A stretch of 64,000 nt of DNA from Microvirga sesbaniae (GTDB taxonomy: Bacteria > Pseudomonadota > Alphaproteobacteria > Rhizobiales > Beijerinckiaceae). The position numbers and the translations under genes are program-made. The notes under the pieces are model-generated. The model made no database searches. It worked only from the letters and a program-made list of their open reading frames with translations, and was not told the origin of the DNA. Below, in pieces: positions 18,401-27,480 of this stretch (position 1 is the stretch's first letter; each line of letters starts with the position of its first letter). The stretch spans positions 197,490 to 261,489 of the forward strand of contig NZ_JAMXFJ010000002.1 of the NCBI RefSeq assembly GCF_025460805.1, in the 5' to 3' direction.

Positions 18401-20314
18401 TCGAGCGACATCAACTACCGCCGCTTCTTCGACATCAACACCCTGGCCGGCATCCGCGTCGAGATCCCGGAAATCTTTGAGAAGACGCATGAGCTCATCC
18501 TCCGTCTCGTCAATGAGGGCCTCGTCGACGGTCTGCGGATCGACCATATCGACGGCCTCGCCGATCCGGAGGGCTATGCCTGCGCGCTCCAGCGGAAGGT
18601 GGGACCAGGCTTCTACGTGGCGGTCGAGAAGATCCTGGAGCCCGGCGAGGAGCTCCGCCCCTGGCCGGTGGCCGGAACGTCGGGTTACGACGTGCTCAAC
18701 GTGATCGACGGCGTGCTGGTGAATGCGCGGGCGGGTGACCGGTTCGAAAGCCTCTATCGGCGAGCTTCGGAACTTCAGGGCTCCTATGACGACCTGCTGA
18801 AACTCGCCAAGGTCGAGATCACCGAGAAAAACTTCGCCAGCGAGCTGGAGGTTCTCGTCTCCGACATCAAGGCGATTGCGGACGCCGACCGGCGCACGCG
18901 GGACTATACGGCCTTCTCCCTCCGCCGGGCCCTGATCGAGATCATCGCGGCCTTCCCGGTCTACCGCAGCTATCTCCGCGACGGGGACCCGGCAGCCGCA
19001 GACATCGCATTGATCGGCGAGACCATCCTGGCGGCCCAGGAGGCCAGCACCCTGGCGGATCGCAGCGTCCACGCCTTCATCGCCTCCGCCCTCCTCGGCA
19101 AGGCGGTGGCGGATCCGGCCGATATCCGGCGATTCCGGCGGCGGTTCCAGCAGCTGACCGGTCCCGTCATGGCCAAGAGCCTGGAAGACACTTTGTTCTA
19201 CCGCTATGGCCGCCTGATCGCCCTCAATGAAGTCGGCGGCGACCCGGGTCATTTCGGCCTCTCTCCCGACGCCTTCCACCGGGCGAATGCGGACCGCGCC
19301 CGCGACTGGCCCCACGCCATGATCGCCACCGCGACCCATGACACGAAGCGCGGCGAGGATGCGCGGGCGCGTCTTCTCGCCCTGTCCGAGATGCCCGAGG
19401 AATGGGAGCGGGCTCTCGATCTCTGGCGCGAGGCTGCTGCCCCTCACCTGTCGCAGACGGATGGAGCGACCGCGCCCGACGCGAACGACCAGGTGATCCT
19501 GCTTCAGGCCCTGCTCGGCGCATGGCCCCTGGAGCTCCTTGAGAAGCCCGACAGCGAGCCGCTTGCGGCGTTTCGGGAACGTATGGAGGAATACCTCACC
19601 AAAGCTCTTCGGGAGGCCAAGCGGCATACGAGCTGGGTGGCTCCGAACGACGCGTATGAAGGGGCGGCCCGCAGGCTCCTCCATGCCGCGCTCGATCCCG
19701 CCGCACCCATCCTCGATCGCCTGCGGCCTTTGGGCCGGCGCCTCGCCGTTCTCGGCATGCTGAACGGTCTGTCGCGGACCATCCTGAAGATGACGCTGCC
19801 GGGCGTACCCGACATCTATCAGGGGACCGAGTTCTGGGATTTCTCGCTCGTGGATCCGGACAACCGCCGCCCGGTGGACTACGAATCCCGCAGGGCGGCG
19901 CTCGCCGCGAACGAGCCCTTGTCGACGCTTCTGAAAACCTGGCCGGACGGGCGGATCAAGCAGCATGTCCTGATGAGGCTGCTTCACGATCGTGCCAAAT
20001 CTCCCACACTCTACGCCGAGGGCGGCTACCAGCCCCTGTCGACCGAGGGCGAGCAGGACTCTCGCCTCATCGCGTTCGTCAGACAGCAGGGCGAGGCGGC
20101 CCTGGTGGTCGTCGTGCCCCGCCTCTGGAGCGAGGTGTTGCGCACGGAAAGCCCGGTCGTCGATCCATCCGTCTGGGGCAACGCGGCAATTTCTCTGCCT
20201 CACGGACGGTGGCGCAACATTCTCACAGGAGACGATAGTCTTATCGACGGCGATCGGCAGCAGATTGCGTCGCTCATGTCCTCCGTTCCCTTCCTCGTCC
20301 TGAAGCGTGAGTGA
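15470..20314 (+). CDS. malQ-treY: Fused 4-alpha-glucanotransferase / malto-oligosyltrehalose synthase
   Basis: One uninterrupted 1614-residue frame. Residues 1-690 are MalQ (GH77): YSLRSERDFGIGDYAD, nucleophile Asp454 in RIDHAFQLQRLF, acid/base Glu502 in VIAEDLGTAPEGF, and TTHDLPTFAGWW. From about residue 700 it is TreY (GH13): ATYRLQFHKDFTFDDA, DIVPNHMGVGG, Asp1025 in GLRIDHIDGLADPEGY, FYVAVEKIL, ATHDTKRGEDARARLL and LPGVPDIYQGTEFWDF. MalQ rearranges short maltodextrins and TreY turns the reducing end into a trehalose unit for TreZ. The start overlaps the treZ stop (ATGA). Both catalytic halves look intact. Confidence 0.93.
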   Translation: MSKLDALVERMAALVGISPDYTDAFGQSVETSPSTRQALLAALGLDVSSEAGAQESLARLERLKRGPVPAVVTVDADKAATLAFRAAPGPLSWILIEEDGAVHEGRLARTDAAVDIPALPMGYHRFRLGDRETTIIAAPSRCFEPEALQGEARLWGAAAQIYSLRSERDFGIGDYADVALLSETVGRLGGAFLGLSPVHALFASDRSKISPYSPSSRLFLESLYVDPTAVEGFVESGAQGLLEAPDLQERLARLRRAQLIDYADVWAVKRPLLEALWAHHRTSGDHLAFEAFRRAGGEALEAHATFEALSEHFRDQGRFWIGDWPEEYRSVHSVAVRRFRLDHPDRVAFHAWLQWVADLQLAQAAERAHEAGLPIGLYRDLAVGADGGGSEIWAAPERYAPKLSIGAPPDPLGPQGQDWGLPPFNPLTLEEQGLAAFRDLVAANMRHAGAIRIDHAFQLQRLFLIPSGASASQGAYVDYPFEAMLAILRVESHRAQCLVIAEDLGTAPEGFSDAIMESGVLSYRVLPFEREGAAFKGPGDYPRSALAVLTTHDLPTFAGWWRGLDIDLRQTLGIFEPAQAADERLARAADKRHLAEALAQEGLLASAQVPETPPLEETIRYLGRTSSVLTGLQIEDASGEMNQPNMPGMDVGHPNWRRRLSNTIESIGAPGGLMPRLAVALCEEGRDVRSRRNALASPPPRATYRLQFHKDFTFDDAVKIVPYLADLGISHVYSSPIQTAAPGSTHGYDIVDHSTINPELGGEAGFRRLSDALKKHGLKLVLDIVPNHMGVGGKDNGWWLSVLEWGRLSPVARAFDIDWERPGADGKLIVPSLGGLYGEVLEKGELQLKFDAAQGSFSVWHWEHRFPICPTAYPAFLDRALAILDDPAKAGELRRITERLRALEDGASRGGQADLPDQGERLKRDLAQAVGTSPGLKKAIESAVAALNGVSGHPASFNALHRLLEAQAYRLSYWRVASSDINYRRFFDINTLAGIRVEIPEIFEKTHELILRLVNEGLVDGLRIDHIDGLADPEGYACALQRKVGPGFYVAVEKILEPGEELRPWPVAGTSGYDVLNVIDGVLVNARAGDRFESLYRRASELQGSYDDLLKLAKVEITEKNFASELEVLVSDIKAIADADRRTRDYTAFSLRRALIEIIAAFPVYRSYLRDGDPAAADIALIGETILAAQEASTLADRSVHAFIASALLGKAVADPADIRRFRRRFQQLTGPVMAKSLEDTLFYRYGRLIALNEVGGDPGHFGLSPDAFHRANADRARDWPHAMIATATHDTKRGEDARARLLALSEMPEEWERALDLWREAAAPHLSQTDGATAPDANDQVILLQALLGAWPLELLEKPDSEPLAAFRERMEEYLTKALREAKRHTSWVAPNDAYEGAARRLLHAALDPAAPILDRLRPLGRRLAVLGMLNGLSRTILKMTLPGVPDIYQGTEFWDFSLVDPDNRRPVDYESRRAALAANEPLSTLLKTWPDGRIKQHVLMRLLHDRAKSPTLYAEGGYQPLSTEGEQDSRLIAFVRQQGEAALVVVVPRLWSEVLRTESPVVDPSVWGNAAISLPHGRWRNILTGDDSLIDGDRQQIASLMSSVPFLVLKRE

Positions 20315-20480
20315 GGCGGGCGCGGCGCATTAACAAAGATAGCCGCAACCTCGGCGAGAGGACCCCGATGGTTCTGGTCCAAGCCTTGGCGTGCTCCATA
20401 ATGAGATCTCTCAGCGAATTGCCATGGGACGAGGCCGCTCGTCGGCGGCCACGGGACAGCATATGAAGGGGAACAGCCGA

Positions 20481-22727
20481 ATGGATCAGCACCGCCGTGG
20501 ATCGCAGAGCGCGCCGACGCGCCCGGCCGAGCCGCCATCGGTTGCGGAGATCGTCAATTCGGGCGATCCTTTCTCGGTTCTCGGCCCACACGAGATTTCT
20601 CCGGGCCGGTGGGAAATCCGAGCCATCGTGCCGGATGTCGAGGCCGTGTCGGTTGTGGGCCAGGACGGACAGACCGTTCTCGGCACCATGGAGCGGATGC
20701 CGCCGGACGGTCTCCTCGTCGCGTCCTTCAGCGCCTCCGAACGGCCCGACTATCGGCTGCGGATCGAGAAGCAGGGCAACACCGAGATCCGGCACGATCC
20801 CTACAGTTTCGGCACCTTCCTGTCGCATGACGACCTCATGGACGTCGGCAATCCGGCGAGCGATGCCGTCTACACGAAGCTGGGCGCGCATTTCCTCGAT
20901 CTCGGCGGCATCCAGGGCTTCCTCTTCACCGTCTGGGCCCCCAACGCCCGCCGGGTCAGCGTCGTGGGCGATTTCAATGCATGGGATGGGCGCTGCCATC
21001 CCATGCGCCGCCGCCATGAGGGCGGAATCTGGGAATTGTTCATTCCGGACGTAAGGCCGGATCAGCGCTACAAGTTCGAGATCATCGGCCTGCACGGCAA
21101 TCTTCTCGCGCTCAAGGCCGACCCCATCGCGTTTGCCGCGGAGCATCCGCCCGCGACGGCATCCATTCTCAGACACGCACCGACCTTCGACTGGCAGGAC
21201 GCCGCATGGATGACCGCGCGGTCCGCGCAGAACCACCGCAAGGCCGCGATGTCGATCTACGAGTGTCATCTCGGCTCCTGGGCCCGCGTTCCTGAGGAAG
21301 GCAATCGCTATCTCACCTATCGCGAATTGGCCGTGCGCCTCATCCCCTACGTGAAAAATCTCGGTTTCACGCATATCGAGCTTCTGCCGATCACCGAGTA
21401 TCCCTTCGACGGCTCATGGGGCTACCAGACCATTTCGCTTTACGCGCCCACGAGCCGCTTCGGCACGCCGGAGGACTTTGCAGCGTTCGTGGAGGCGGCG
21501 CACGCAGCCGGGATCGGCGTCATTCTCGACTGGGTTCCGGCGCATTTCCCGAACGATCCGCATGGATTGTCCTATTTCGACGGAACACATCTCTACGAAC
21601 ATGCCGACCCCCGGCTGGGATTTCACCAGGACTGGGGCACCTACATCTACAATTTCGAACGCCGGGAGGTGATGAGCTTCCTCGTGGCGAACGCCCGCTT
21701 CTGGCTGGAGCGCTACCATCTCGACGGGTTGCGGGTCGACGCGGTCGCGTCGATGCTCTATCTCGACTATTCGCGCAAGCCCGGCGAGTGGATCCCGAAC
21801 CGCTACGGCGGCAACGAGAATCTCGGCGCCATCGACTTCATCCGCAAGATGAACGAGGTGGCCTACGCCACCTCGCCGGGCGCGATCACCATAGCGGAGG
21901 AATCCACCGCCTGGCCGGGCGTTTCACAGCCGACCTACACGGGAGGCCTCGGCTTCGGATTCAAATGGAACATGGGCTGGATGCACGACACCCTCCGCTA
22001 CATCAGCAAGGACCCCGTCTTCCGCCAATACCACCATCACGACCTCACCTTCGGCCTGCTCTACGCCTTCTCGGAGAACTTCATCCTGCCGCTGAGCCAC
22101 GATGAAGTCGTCCATGGCAAGGGGTCGCTCATCAGCAAGATGCCGGGCGACCGCTGGCAGAAATTCGCCAATCTGCGCGCCTATTTCGGCTTCATGTGGG
22201 GGCACCCCGGCAAGAAGCTCCTGTTCATGGGAGGCGAGTTCGCCCAGGAGCGGGAGTGGAACCACGACGAGAGCCTCGACTGGCATCTCCTTGGTGACTC
22301 CTCCCACAAAGGCATGCAGACGCTCATCGGAGATCTGAACCGCGCCTACCGGGCCATTCCCGCCTTGCACGAGCGCGATTGCGAGGCGAAGGGATTCGAG
22401 TGGCTCGTGGCGGATGACCGCGACAACAGCGTCATCGCCTGGGCGCGGCGCGGGGACGACGAGAACTCGCTTGCCGTCGTGGTGTCGAACTTCACGCCCG
22501 TTCCTCGCGAAGCCTATCGCATCGGCGTCCCTCTGCCGGGCTTCTATCGCGAGGCGGTCAACACGGATGCTGCCCAGTACGGCGGCGCCAATGTGGGCAA
22601 TCTCGGCGGGGTGGTGGCCGGCGACACGCCGAGCCACGGCCAGCCCTGCTCCCTGACCCTCACGATTCCACCCCTGGCGACGCTCATTCTCGTCCTCGAC
22701 CAGGATGGATCGGGTGCGAACATATAG
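20481..22727 (+). CDS. glgB: 1,4-alpha-glucan branching enzyme
   Basis: A 748-residue GH13 branching enzyme that adds alpha-1,6 branches to glycogen. It has an N-terminal module (DPFSVLGPHEI), a CBM48 domain (FTVWAPNARRVSVVGDFNAW), the barrel with DWVPAHFPNDPHGLSYFDGT, nucleophile Asp in GLRVDAVASMLYLDYSRK, acid Glu in TIAEESTAWPGVS, and PLSHDEVVHGKGSLISKMPG. The ATG at 20481 has AGGGGA 8 bases upstream; ATGs at 20463 and earlier are less likely. It lies 166 bases after malQ-treY. Confidence 0.96.
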   Translation: MDQHRRGSQSAPTRPAEPPSVAEIVNSGDPFSVLGPHEISPGRWEIRAIVPDVEAVSVVGQDGQTVLGTMERMPPDGLLVASFSASERPDYRLRIEKQGNTEIRHDPYSFGTFLSHDDLMDVGNPASDAVYTKLGAHFLDLGGIQGFLFTVWAPNARRVSVVGDFNAWDGRCHPMRRRHEGGIWELFIPDVRPDQRYKFEIIGLHGNLLALKADPIAFAAEHPPATASILRHAPTFDWQDAAWMTARSAQNHRKAAMSIYECHLGSWARVPEEGNRYLTYRELAVRLIPYVKNLGFTHIELLPITEYPFDGSWGYQTISLYAPTSRFGTPEDFAAFVEAAHAAGIGVILDWVPAHFPNDPHGLSYFDGTHLYEHADPRLGFHQDWGTYIYNFERREVMSFLVANARFWLERYHLDGLRVDAVASMLYLDYSRKPGEWIPNRYGGNENLGAIDFIRKMNEVAYATSPGAITIAEESTAWPGVSQPTYTGGLGFGFKWNMGWMHDTLRYISKDPVFRQYHHHDLTFGLLYAFSENFILPLSHDEVVHGKGSLISKMPGDRWQKFANLRAYFGFMWGHPGKKLLFMGGEFAQEREWNHDESLDWHLLGDSSHKGMQTLIGDLNRAYRAIPALHERDCEAKGFEWLVADDRDNSVIAWARRGDDENSLAVVVSNFTPVPREAYRIGVPLPGFYREAVNTDAAQYGGANVGNLGGVVAGDTPSHGQPCSLTLTIPPLATLILVLDQDGSGANI

Positions 22728-22739
22728 TTCCGCTTGCGT

Positions 22740-22765
22740 GGGACTTAACTCAAGCCTCGCGCGTT
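22740..22765 (+). promoter_or_regulatory. EcfG-like promoter candidate before glgX
   Basis: GGGAC (22740-22744)-N17-CGTT (22762-22765), one mismatch in the -35 element (GGAAC expected). It sits about 45 bases before the glgX ATG in the short glgB-glgX gap. Confidence 0.4.
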
Positions 22766-22808
22766 GATGAAATGAACGTTTTGCTCCGCTTGGTTTCCGA
22801 GATTCCAG

Positions 22809-25016
22809 ATGAACGACAAAGTCGATACCCGTGAGTTCCCGGCCGCTCAGATCGTCGCTCCGAACGTGAGACGCACGTCCCGCGTGCGGGAGGGATTGCC
22901 CTACCCGCTCGGAGCCACCTGGGACGGACTGGGCGTCAACTTCGCCATTTTCTCTGCCAATGCCACGAAGGTTGAACTCTGCCTGTTCGATCTGGAAGGC
23001 CGCAACGAGTTGGAGCGCATCGAGCTGCCGGAATACACGGACGAGGTCTGGCATGGGTACCTGCCGGATGCGCGGCCGGGAACCACGTATGGCTACCGCG
23101 TCTACGGCCCCTACGACCCGAAGGAGGGCCACCGCTTCAACCCGAACAAGCTCCTGCTCGACCCTTATGCCCGGCAGCTCGTCGGCGATCTGGTCTGGAA
23201 CCCGGCCCTGTTCGGCTACACGATCGGCTCTCCGGATGCGGATCTGTCGTTCGACAAGCGGGACAGCGCGCGCTTCATGCCGAAATGCCGGGTCGTTGAA
23301 TCGGCCTTCACATGGGGACGCATGCGCCGGCCCCAGACTCCGTGGGAGCGCACGATCATCTACGAGACCCATCTGCGCGGCTTCACCATGCAGCACCCGG
23401 CCGTACCCCGGGAGCTGCGCGGCACCTTCTCGGGCCTCATGCAGCACGAGGTGATCGAGTACATCAGGAGCCTCGGGGTCACCGCCGTCGAGCTGCTCCC
23501 CATCCACGCCTTCGTCGACGACAGCTATCTCATCGAGAAGGGATTACGGAATTACTGGGGCTATAATTCCATCGGCTTCTTCGCCCCGCAGCCGCGCTAC
23601 CTCGCAACGCCTTTCGTGAACGAAGTGAAGGAGATGGTGAGCCATCTCCACGACGCCGGAATCGAGGTGATCCTGGATGTGGTCTACAACCACACGGCTG
23701 AAGGAAACGAGCTGGGGCCGACCCTGTCCTTCAAGGGGATCGACAACGCTTCCTATTACCGACTGGCTCCGGACAAGCGCTATTACATCAACGACACCGG
23801 CACGGGAAATACGGTCAATCTCAGCCATTCCCGCGTGCTCCAGATGGTGACGGACAGCCTTCGCTACTGGGCCCAGGAGGTGCAGATCGATGGCTTCCGC
23901 TTCGATCTTGCGACCATTCTCGGCCGCGAGCCGCACGGCTTCGACGAAGACGGGCGTTTCCTCGATGCATGCCGCCAGGATCCGGCGCTCAGCCAGGTCA
24001 AACTGATCGCGGAGCCCTGGGATTGCGGACCGGGCGGCTATCAGGTCGGCCGCTTCTCGCCCGGATGGGCTGAATGGAACGATCGCTACCGCGACACGGT
24101 GCGGGCCTATTGGAAGGGCGAAGAAGGCAAGCTGCCGGAACTGGCCTCCCGCCTCACCGCGTCGGCCGACATCTTCAACAAGCGCGGGCGCCGGCCCTGG
24201 GCCTCCGTCAACTTCATCACCGCCCATGACGGCTTCACGCTGAACGATCTCGTCTCCTACAACGACAAGCACAACGAAGCGAACGGCGAGGACAACAAGG
24301 ACGGCCACGATCACAATCTGTCGTTCAACTACGGCGCGGAGGGTCCGACGGACGACCCGACGATCCGCACGCTCCGACTGCGCCAGATGCGCAACATGCT
24401 TGCCACCCTGCTCTTCTCGCAGGGCACGCCCATGCTGCTCGCCGGCGACGAGTTTGCCCGCACCCAGCAGGGCAACAACAACGCTTATGCCCAAGACAAC
24501 GAGATCTCCTGGATCGACTGGGAGGGCATCGACGAAGACGGCATCGAGCTTCTCGAGTTCACCCGCAAGCTCATCCGGCTCCGCCAGGATCTGCCGATCC
24601 TGCGCAGGGGACGGTTCCTGTCGGGCGTCTACAACGAGGAGCTCGACGTCAAGGACGTGACATGGCTCACGCCTGCCGGGGACGAGATGACCCCTGAGCA
24701 CTGGCAGGATCCGAATGCCCGCTGCATCAGCATCCTGCTCGACGGCCGCGCCCAGCCGACCGGCATCCGCCGGCGCGGCACGGACGTGACCCTCCTGCTG
24801 ATCCTCAACGCGCACCATGACGTCGTGAAGTGCACCCTGCCCGAGGTGGTCGGCGGGGAAGCCTGGATGTGCCACATCGACACGAACCAGCCCGACCTGG
24901 AGGTGCCGACCGAGTTCAGGTTCGGAAAGGAATACACCGTCACCGCTCGTTCCCTGCTGCTCTTCCAGCTTAAGCCGGAAAGGCAGCGCAGGGCGGAGAA
25001 GAAGAAGACCACCTGA
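22809..25016 (+). CDS. glgX: Glycogen debranching enzyme GlgX
   Basis: A 735-residue isoamylase-type GH13 enzyme that cuts alpha-1,6 branches. Features are the CBM48 region (PLGATWDGLGVNFAIFSANA), VVYNHTAEGNELGPTLSFKG, nucleophile Asp in GFRFDLATILGRE, acid Glu in LIAEPWDCGPGGYQVG, and TAHDGFTLNDLVSYNDKHNE. The malto-oligosaccharides it frees are the natural feed for MalQ-TreY and TreZ next door. Length is normal. Confidence 0.96.
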   Translation: MNDKVDTREFPAAQIVAPNVRRTSRVREGLPYPLGATWDGLGVNFAIFSANATKVELCLFDLEGRNELERIELPEYTDEVWHGYLPDARPGTTYGYRVYGPYDPKEGHRFNPNKLLLDPYARQLVGDLVWNPALFGYTIGSPDADLSFDKRDSARFMPKCRVVESAFTWGRMRRPQTPWERTIIYETHLRGFTMQHPAVPRELRGTFSGLMQHEVIEYIRSLGVTAVELLPIHAFVDDSYLIEKGLRNYWGYNSIGFFAPQPRYLATPFVNEVKEMVSHLHDAGIEVILDVVYNHTAEGNELGPTLSFKGIDNASYYRLAPDKRYYINDTGTGNTVNLSHSRVLQMVTDSLRYWAQEVQIDGFRFDLATILGREPHGFDEDGRFLDACRQDPALSQVKLIAEPWDCGPGGYQVGRFSPGWAEWNDRYRDTVRAYWKGEEGKLPELASRLTASADIFNKRGRRPWASVNFITAHDGFTLNDLVSYNDKHNEANGEDNKDGHDHNLSFNYGAEGPTDDPTIRTLRLRQMRNMLATLLFSQGTPMLLAGDEFARTQQGNNNAYAQDNEISWIDWEGIDEDGIELLEFTRKLIRLRQDLPILRRGRFLSGVYNEELDVKDVTWLTPAGDEMTPEHWQDPNARCISILLDGRAQPTGIRRRGTDVTLLLILNAHHDVVKCTLPEVVGGEAWMCHIDTNQPDLEVPTEFRFGKEYTVTARSLLLFQLKPERQRRAEKKKTT

Positions 25017-25094
25017 ACGAGCATCGGTGGCTTGACCAGGATGGGCAGCGCTGTCCATGGTATGCGGCTCGCTTGGTGCCGGAGGAGACGCAGC

Positions 25095-25487
25095 ATGGAC
25101 CGTTTCACGGGAGGTTGCCTGTGCGGCAATGTGCGGATCGTGGCATCGGGACGGCCCTATCGCGTCGGGCTCTGCCACTGTCTCGACTGCCGCAAGCATC
25201 ATGGGGCCCTCTTCCACGCTTCTGCGATCTTCCCTCAGGAGGCGGTGACAATCGATGGCGCGACGGGGGACTATGCCGGCCGGCATTTCTGCGCCCGCTG
25301 CGGCTCGTCCGTATTCGCGCGCAGCGCAGACGAGATCGAGGTGAGCCTGGGCTCCCTGGATGCTCCAGACCAGTTGATGCCGACCTACGAGCTCTGGACC
25401 ATCCGCCGCGAGTCCTGGCTGCCGCCGTTCCCTCTCCGGAAGCGCTACGACCGCGACCGCGACGCGACGAGCCGTTCCGAAGAATAG
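25095..25487 (+). CDS. GFA/CENP-V family zinc-binding protein
   Basis: A 130-residue protein with the Mss4-like zinc fold of the GFA (glutathione-dependent formaldehyde-activating) family: CLCGNVRI, LCHCLDCRKHHGA and FCARCGSSVFARS supply the Cys ligands. Members are mostly uncharacterised and a formaldehyde role cannot be assumed. The start ATG (25095) follows GGAGGAGACGCAGC. It ends where a repeat-rich stretch begins and may ride on the glgX transcript. Confidence 0.82.
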   Translation: MDRFTGGCLCGNVRIVASGRPYRVGLCHCLDCRKHHGALFHASAIFPQEAVTIDGATGDYAGRHFCARCGSSVFARSADEIEVSLGSLDAPDQLMPTYELWTIRRESWLPPFPLRKRYDRDRDATSRSEE

Positions 25488-25488
25488 C

Positions 25489-25616
25489 GCATCGTGCGGA
25501 CCCAGAGGGCCGCGTCAGCGAAAAGTGGATCCGGTTTTCCGCTCTCAACGATGCTCTCATCTAAAGAGAATGCATCGGACCCAAAAGTGGAATCCACTTT
25601 TGGGTCCGATGCTCTA
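25489..25616. repeat. Palindromic repeat family A, copy 1
   Basis: Contains GCATCG...CGATGC and TGCATCGGAC...GTCCGATGCTCTA inverted pairs and the shared core GCGAAAAGTGGATCCGGTTTT. It has two palindromic modules in an order different from copies 2 and 3. It begins right at the end of the GFA gene. Confidence 0.8.
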
Positions 25617-25655
25617 ACGCCCGCGCCACTCCCGGACAGGATCGAAACGCTCTCC

Positions 25656-25760
25656 CGTCATGGCCGGCCGGTCATCACACACCGCTCGCCGGCCATCGCG
25701 ATCTGGTGAGGTGCGGCGTTCCCAACAATCGGGATCACCGGGACCAGCCCGGTGATGACG
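25656..25760. repeat. Repeat family B, copy 1 (CGTCATGGCCGGC type)
   Basis: Runs from CGTCATGGCCGGCC to ATCACCGGGACCAGCCCGGTGATGACG. The end module is a palindrome (ATCACCGGG...CCCGGTGAT). It is an intergenic REP-like element of a kind common in Rhizobiales genomes. The first module is less regular than in copy 2. Confidence 0.75.
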
Positions 25761-25825
25761 TGGAGGGTGGTGTGAGCGGGTGATGACGTGGAGTGCTGGT
25801 AGAAGCCGGTGCTGCTCTCTCCACA

Positions 25826-25916
25826 CGTCATGGCCGGCCTTGTGCCGGCCATCCCGATGCTGAAAAGCGCCGCGCCTCAAACAATCGAGATCACCGGGAC
25901 AAGCCCGGTGATGACG
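25826..25916. repeat. Repeat family B, copy 2
   Basis: CGTCATGGCCGGCCTTGTGCCGGCCATCC hairpin followed by ATCACCGGGACAAGCCCGGTGATGACG, the regular form of this repeat. Together with family A copy 1 and family B copy 1 it fills the 541-base gap between the GFA gene and glgA2, in which I see no gene. Confidence 0.8.
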
Positions 25917-26028
25917 ACGGGGTGACCATCTGGTCGAGCCAAGACAGGGTTCCGTCCGATGCGCTAGGCCGTCACGACAGGCGCCGTGCCGGATCCACCC
26001 TCCTGCGCGGAGGGGAGCTCGTCTCGCC

Positions 26029-27480
26029 TCAAGGCGCTCCGGCGCACGAGCGATAGAGATTGGCGTATTGCCTCGCCGGACGGTGCCAGCTCACATCGGC
26101 CCCCATGCCGTTCATCTGCAGGCGACGCCAGGCATCCTTGTCGCGCCACAGGTGCTTTGCCCGGTCGAAGGCATCGAGCGCCGCGCCGAGAGTCACGGGC
26201 CCGAACTGGAATCCCGTTGCCGCCCCGGTGGCGATGGCCATCTCGTTCGCGTCGATGATGGTATCGGCCAGCCCTCCCACCCGTGAGACGATCGGGATGC
26301 TGCCGTAGCGCATGGCGCAGAGCTGGGTCAGGCCGCAGGGCTCGAAGCGCGATGGGACGAGAAGCGCATCGCTTCCGCCCTGGATCTGGTGGGCCAGCGC
26401 CTCGTCATAGCCGACGAAGCAACCCACCTGGCCGGGATAGACGATGCGCGCCGTCTGAAAGCTGTCTTCGAGAGCTTTGTCTCCTGCGCCGAGCAGAGCC
26501 AGTTGCGCGCCGTCCGCGAGCAGGCGGGACAGACCGGTGAGCACGAGATCGAGCCCCTTCTGCTCCGACAGCCGGCTGACGACGCCGAACAGAAGAGCAT
26601 CCGGATCGGGCGCGAGCCCAAGGCGCTCCTGCAGCGCCTTCTTGTTGGCCGCTCGCGCGTCGAGGCTGTCGCGGCCGTACGATTGCGCCAGGTGCGCGTC
26701 CGTCGAGGGATCCCATACCTTGTCGTCAATGCCGTTGAGAATGCCCGACACCACGTTCGAGCGCGCGCGCAGCAATCCGTCCAGCGCCATCCCGCCTTCG
26801 GGCGTCTGGATCTCCTTGGCATAGGTCGGCGACACGGTCGTGATGCGGTCCGCAAGCTGCAGGCCCGCCTTCAGAAACCCGATCTGCCCGTAATACTCGA
26901 CCCCATCCACCGTGAAGACGCTGGTGGGCAGGCCGAGCTCGAACAGGAGATCGGCCGGGAAGATACCCTGGAAGGCGATGTTGTGAATGGTGATGATCGT
27001 GCCCGGACGCGGGCTGTCGCTGAGGCTCAGATAGACCGGCACGAGGCCCGCCTGCCAGTCGTGAGCGTGAATGACGTCGGGGACGAAACCCGGGGTCAGC
27101 CCCTGGCCGATATCGGCGGCGGCCCGTCCGAGCGCCGCGAAGCGCCGGGCATTGTCGGGCCAGTCGCGGCCGTTCGGAGCAAGATAGGGAGAGCCCGGGC
27201 GTTCGAAGAGATGAGGCGCGTCGATGACGAAAAGCTCGAGGCCGGCTGCCTTGCCGGAGAGAAGTCGAGCCGCTCCGCCGAAGAAGCCAGGATATTGGTG
27301 CAGGACCTCTTGACGTTCCAGCGCCGCCAGAACCGAGGGATAGCCGGGCACGAGCGTGACCACCGTCACGCCCTCCTCGGCCAGCGCGGACGGAAGCGCT
27401 CCGGCCACATCGGCCAGGCCGCCTGTCTTGATGATGGGAAAGACCTCCGACGTGACCGACAGAACGCTCAGAGGCTTCAT
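26029..27480 (-). CDS. glgA: Glycogen synthase, second copy (GT5 family)
   Basis: A 483-residue GlgA with the classic [16 protein letters not shown] loop at the N-terminus, [47 protein letters not shown] and [21 protein letters not shown]. Length is typical. Its start overlaps the glgC stop by 4 bases, so it is the synthase coupled to ADP-glucose production, unlike the stand-alone copy at 11870-13396. It ends close to a 6-bp GC hairpin (25998-26014) without a T run. Confidence 0.95.
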   Translation of the reverse strand: MKPLSVLSVTSEVFPIIKTGGLADVAGALPSALAEEGVTVVTLVPGYPSVLAALERQEVLHQYPGFFGGAARLLSGKAAGLELFVIDAPHLFERPGSPYLAPNGRDWPDNARRFAALGRAAADIGQGLTPGFVPDVIHAHDWQAGLVPVYLSLSDSPRPGTIITIHNIAFQGIFPADLLFELGLPTSVFTVDGVEYYGQIGFLKAGLQLADRITTVSPTYAKEIQTPEGGMALDGLLRARSNVVSGILNGIDDKVWDPSTDAHLAQSYGRDSLDARAANKKALQERLGLAPDPDALLFGVVSRLSEQKGLDLVLTGLSRLLADGAQLALLGAGDKALEDSFQTARIVYPGQVGCFVGYDEALAHQIQGGSDALLVPSRFEPCGLTQLCAMRYGSIPIVSRVGGLADTIIDANEMAIATGAATGFQFGPVTLGAALDAFDRAKHLWRDKDAWRRLQMNGMGADVSWHRPARQYANLYRSCAGAP

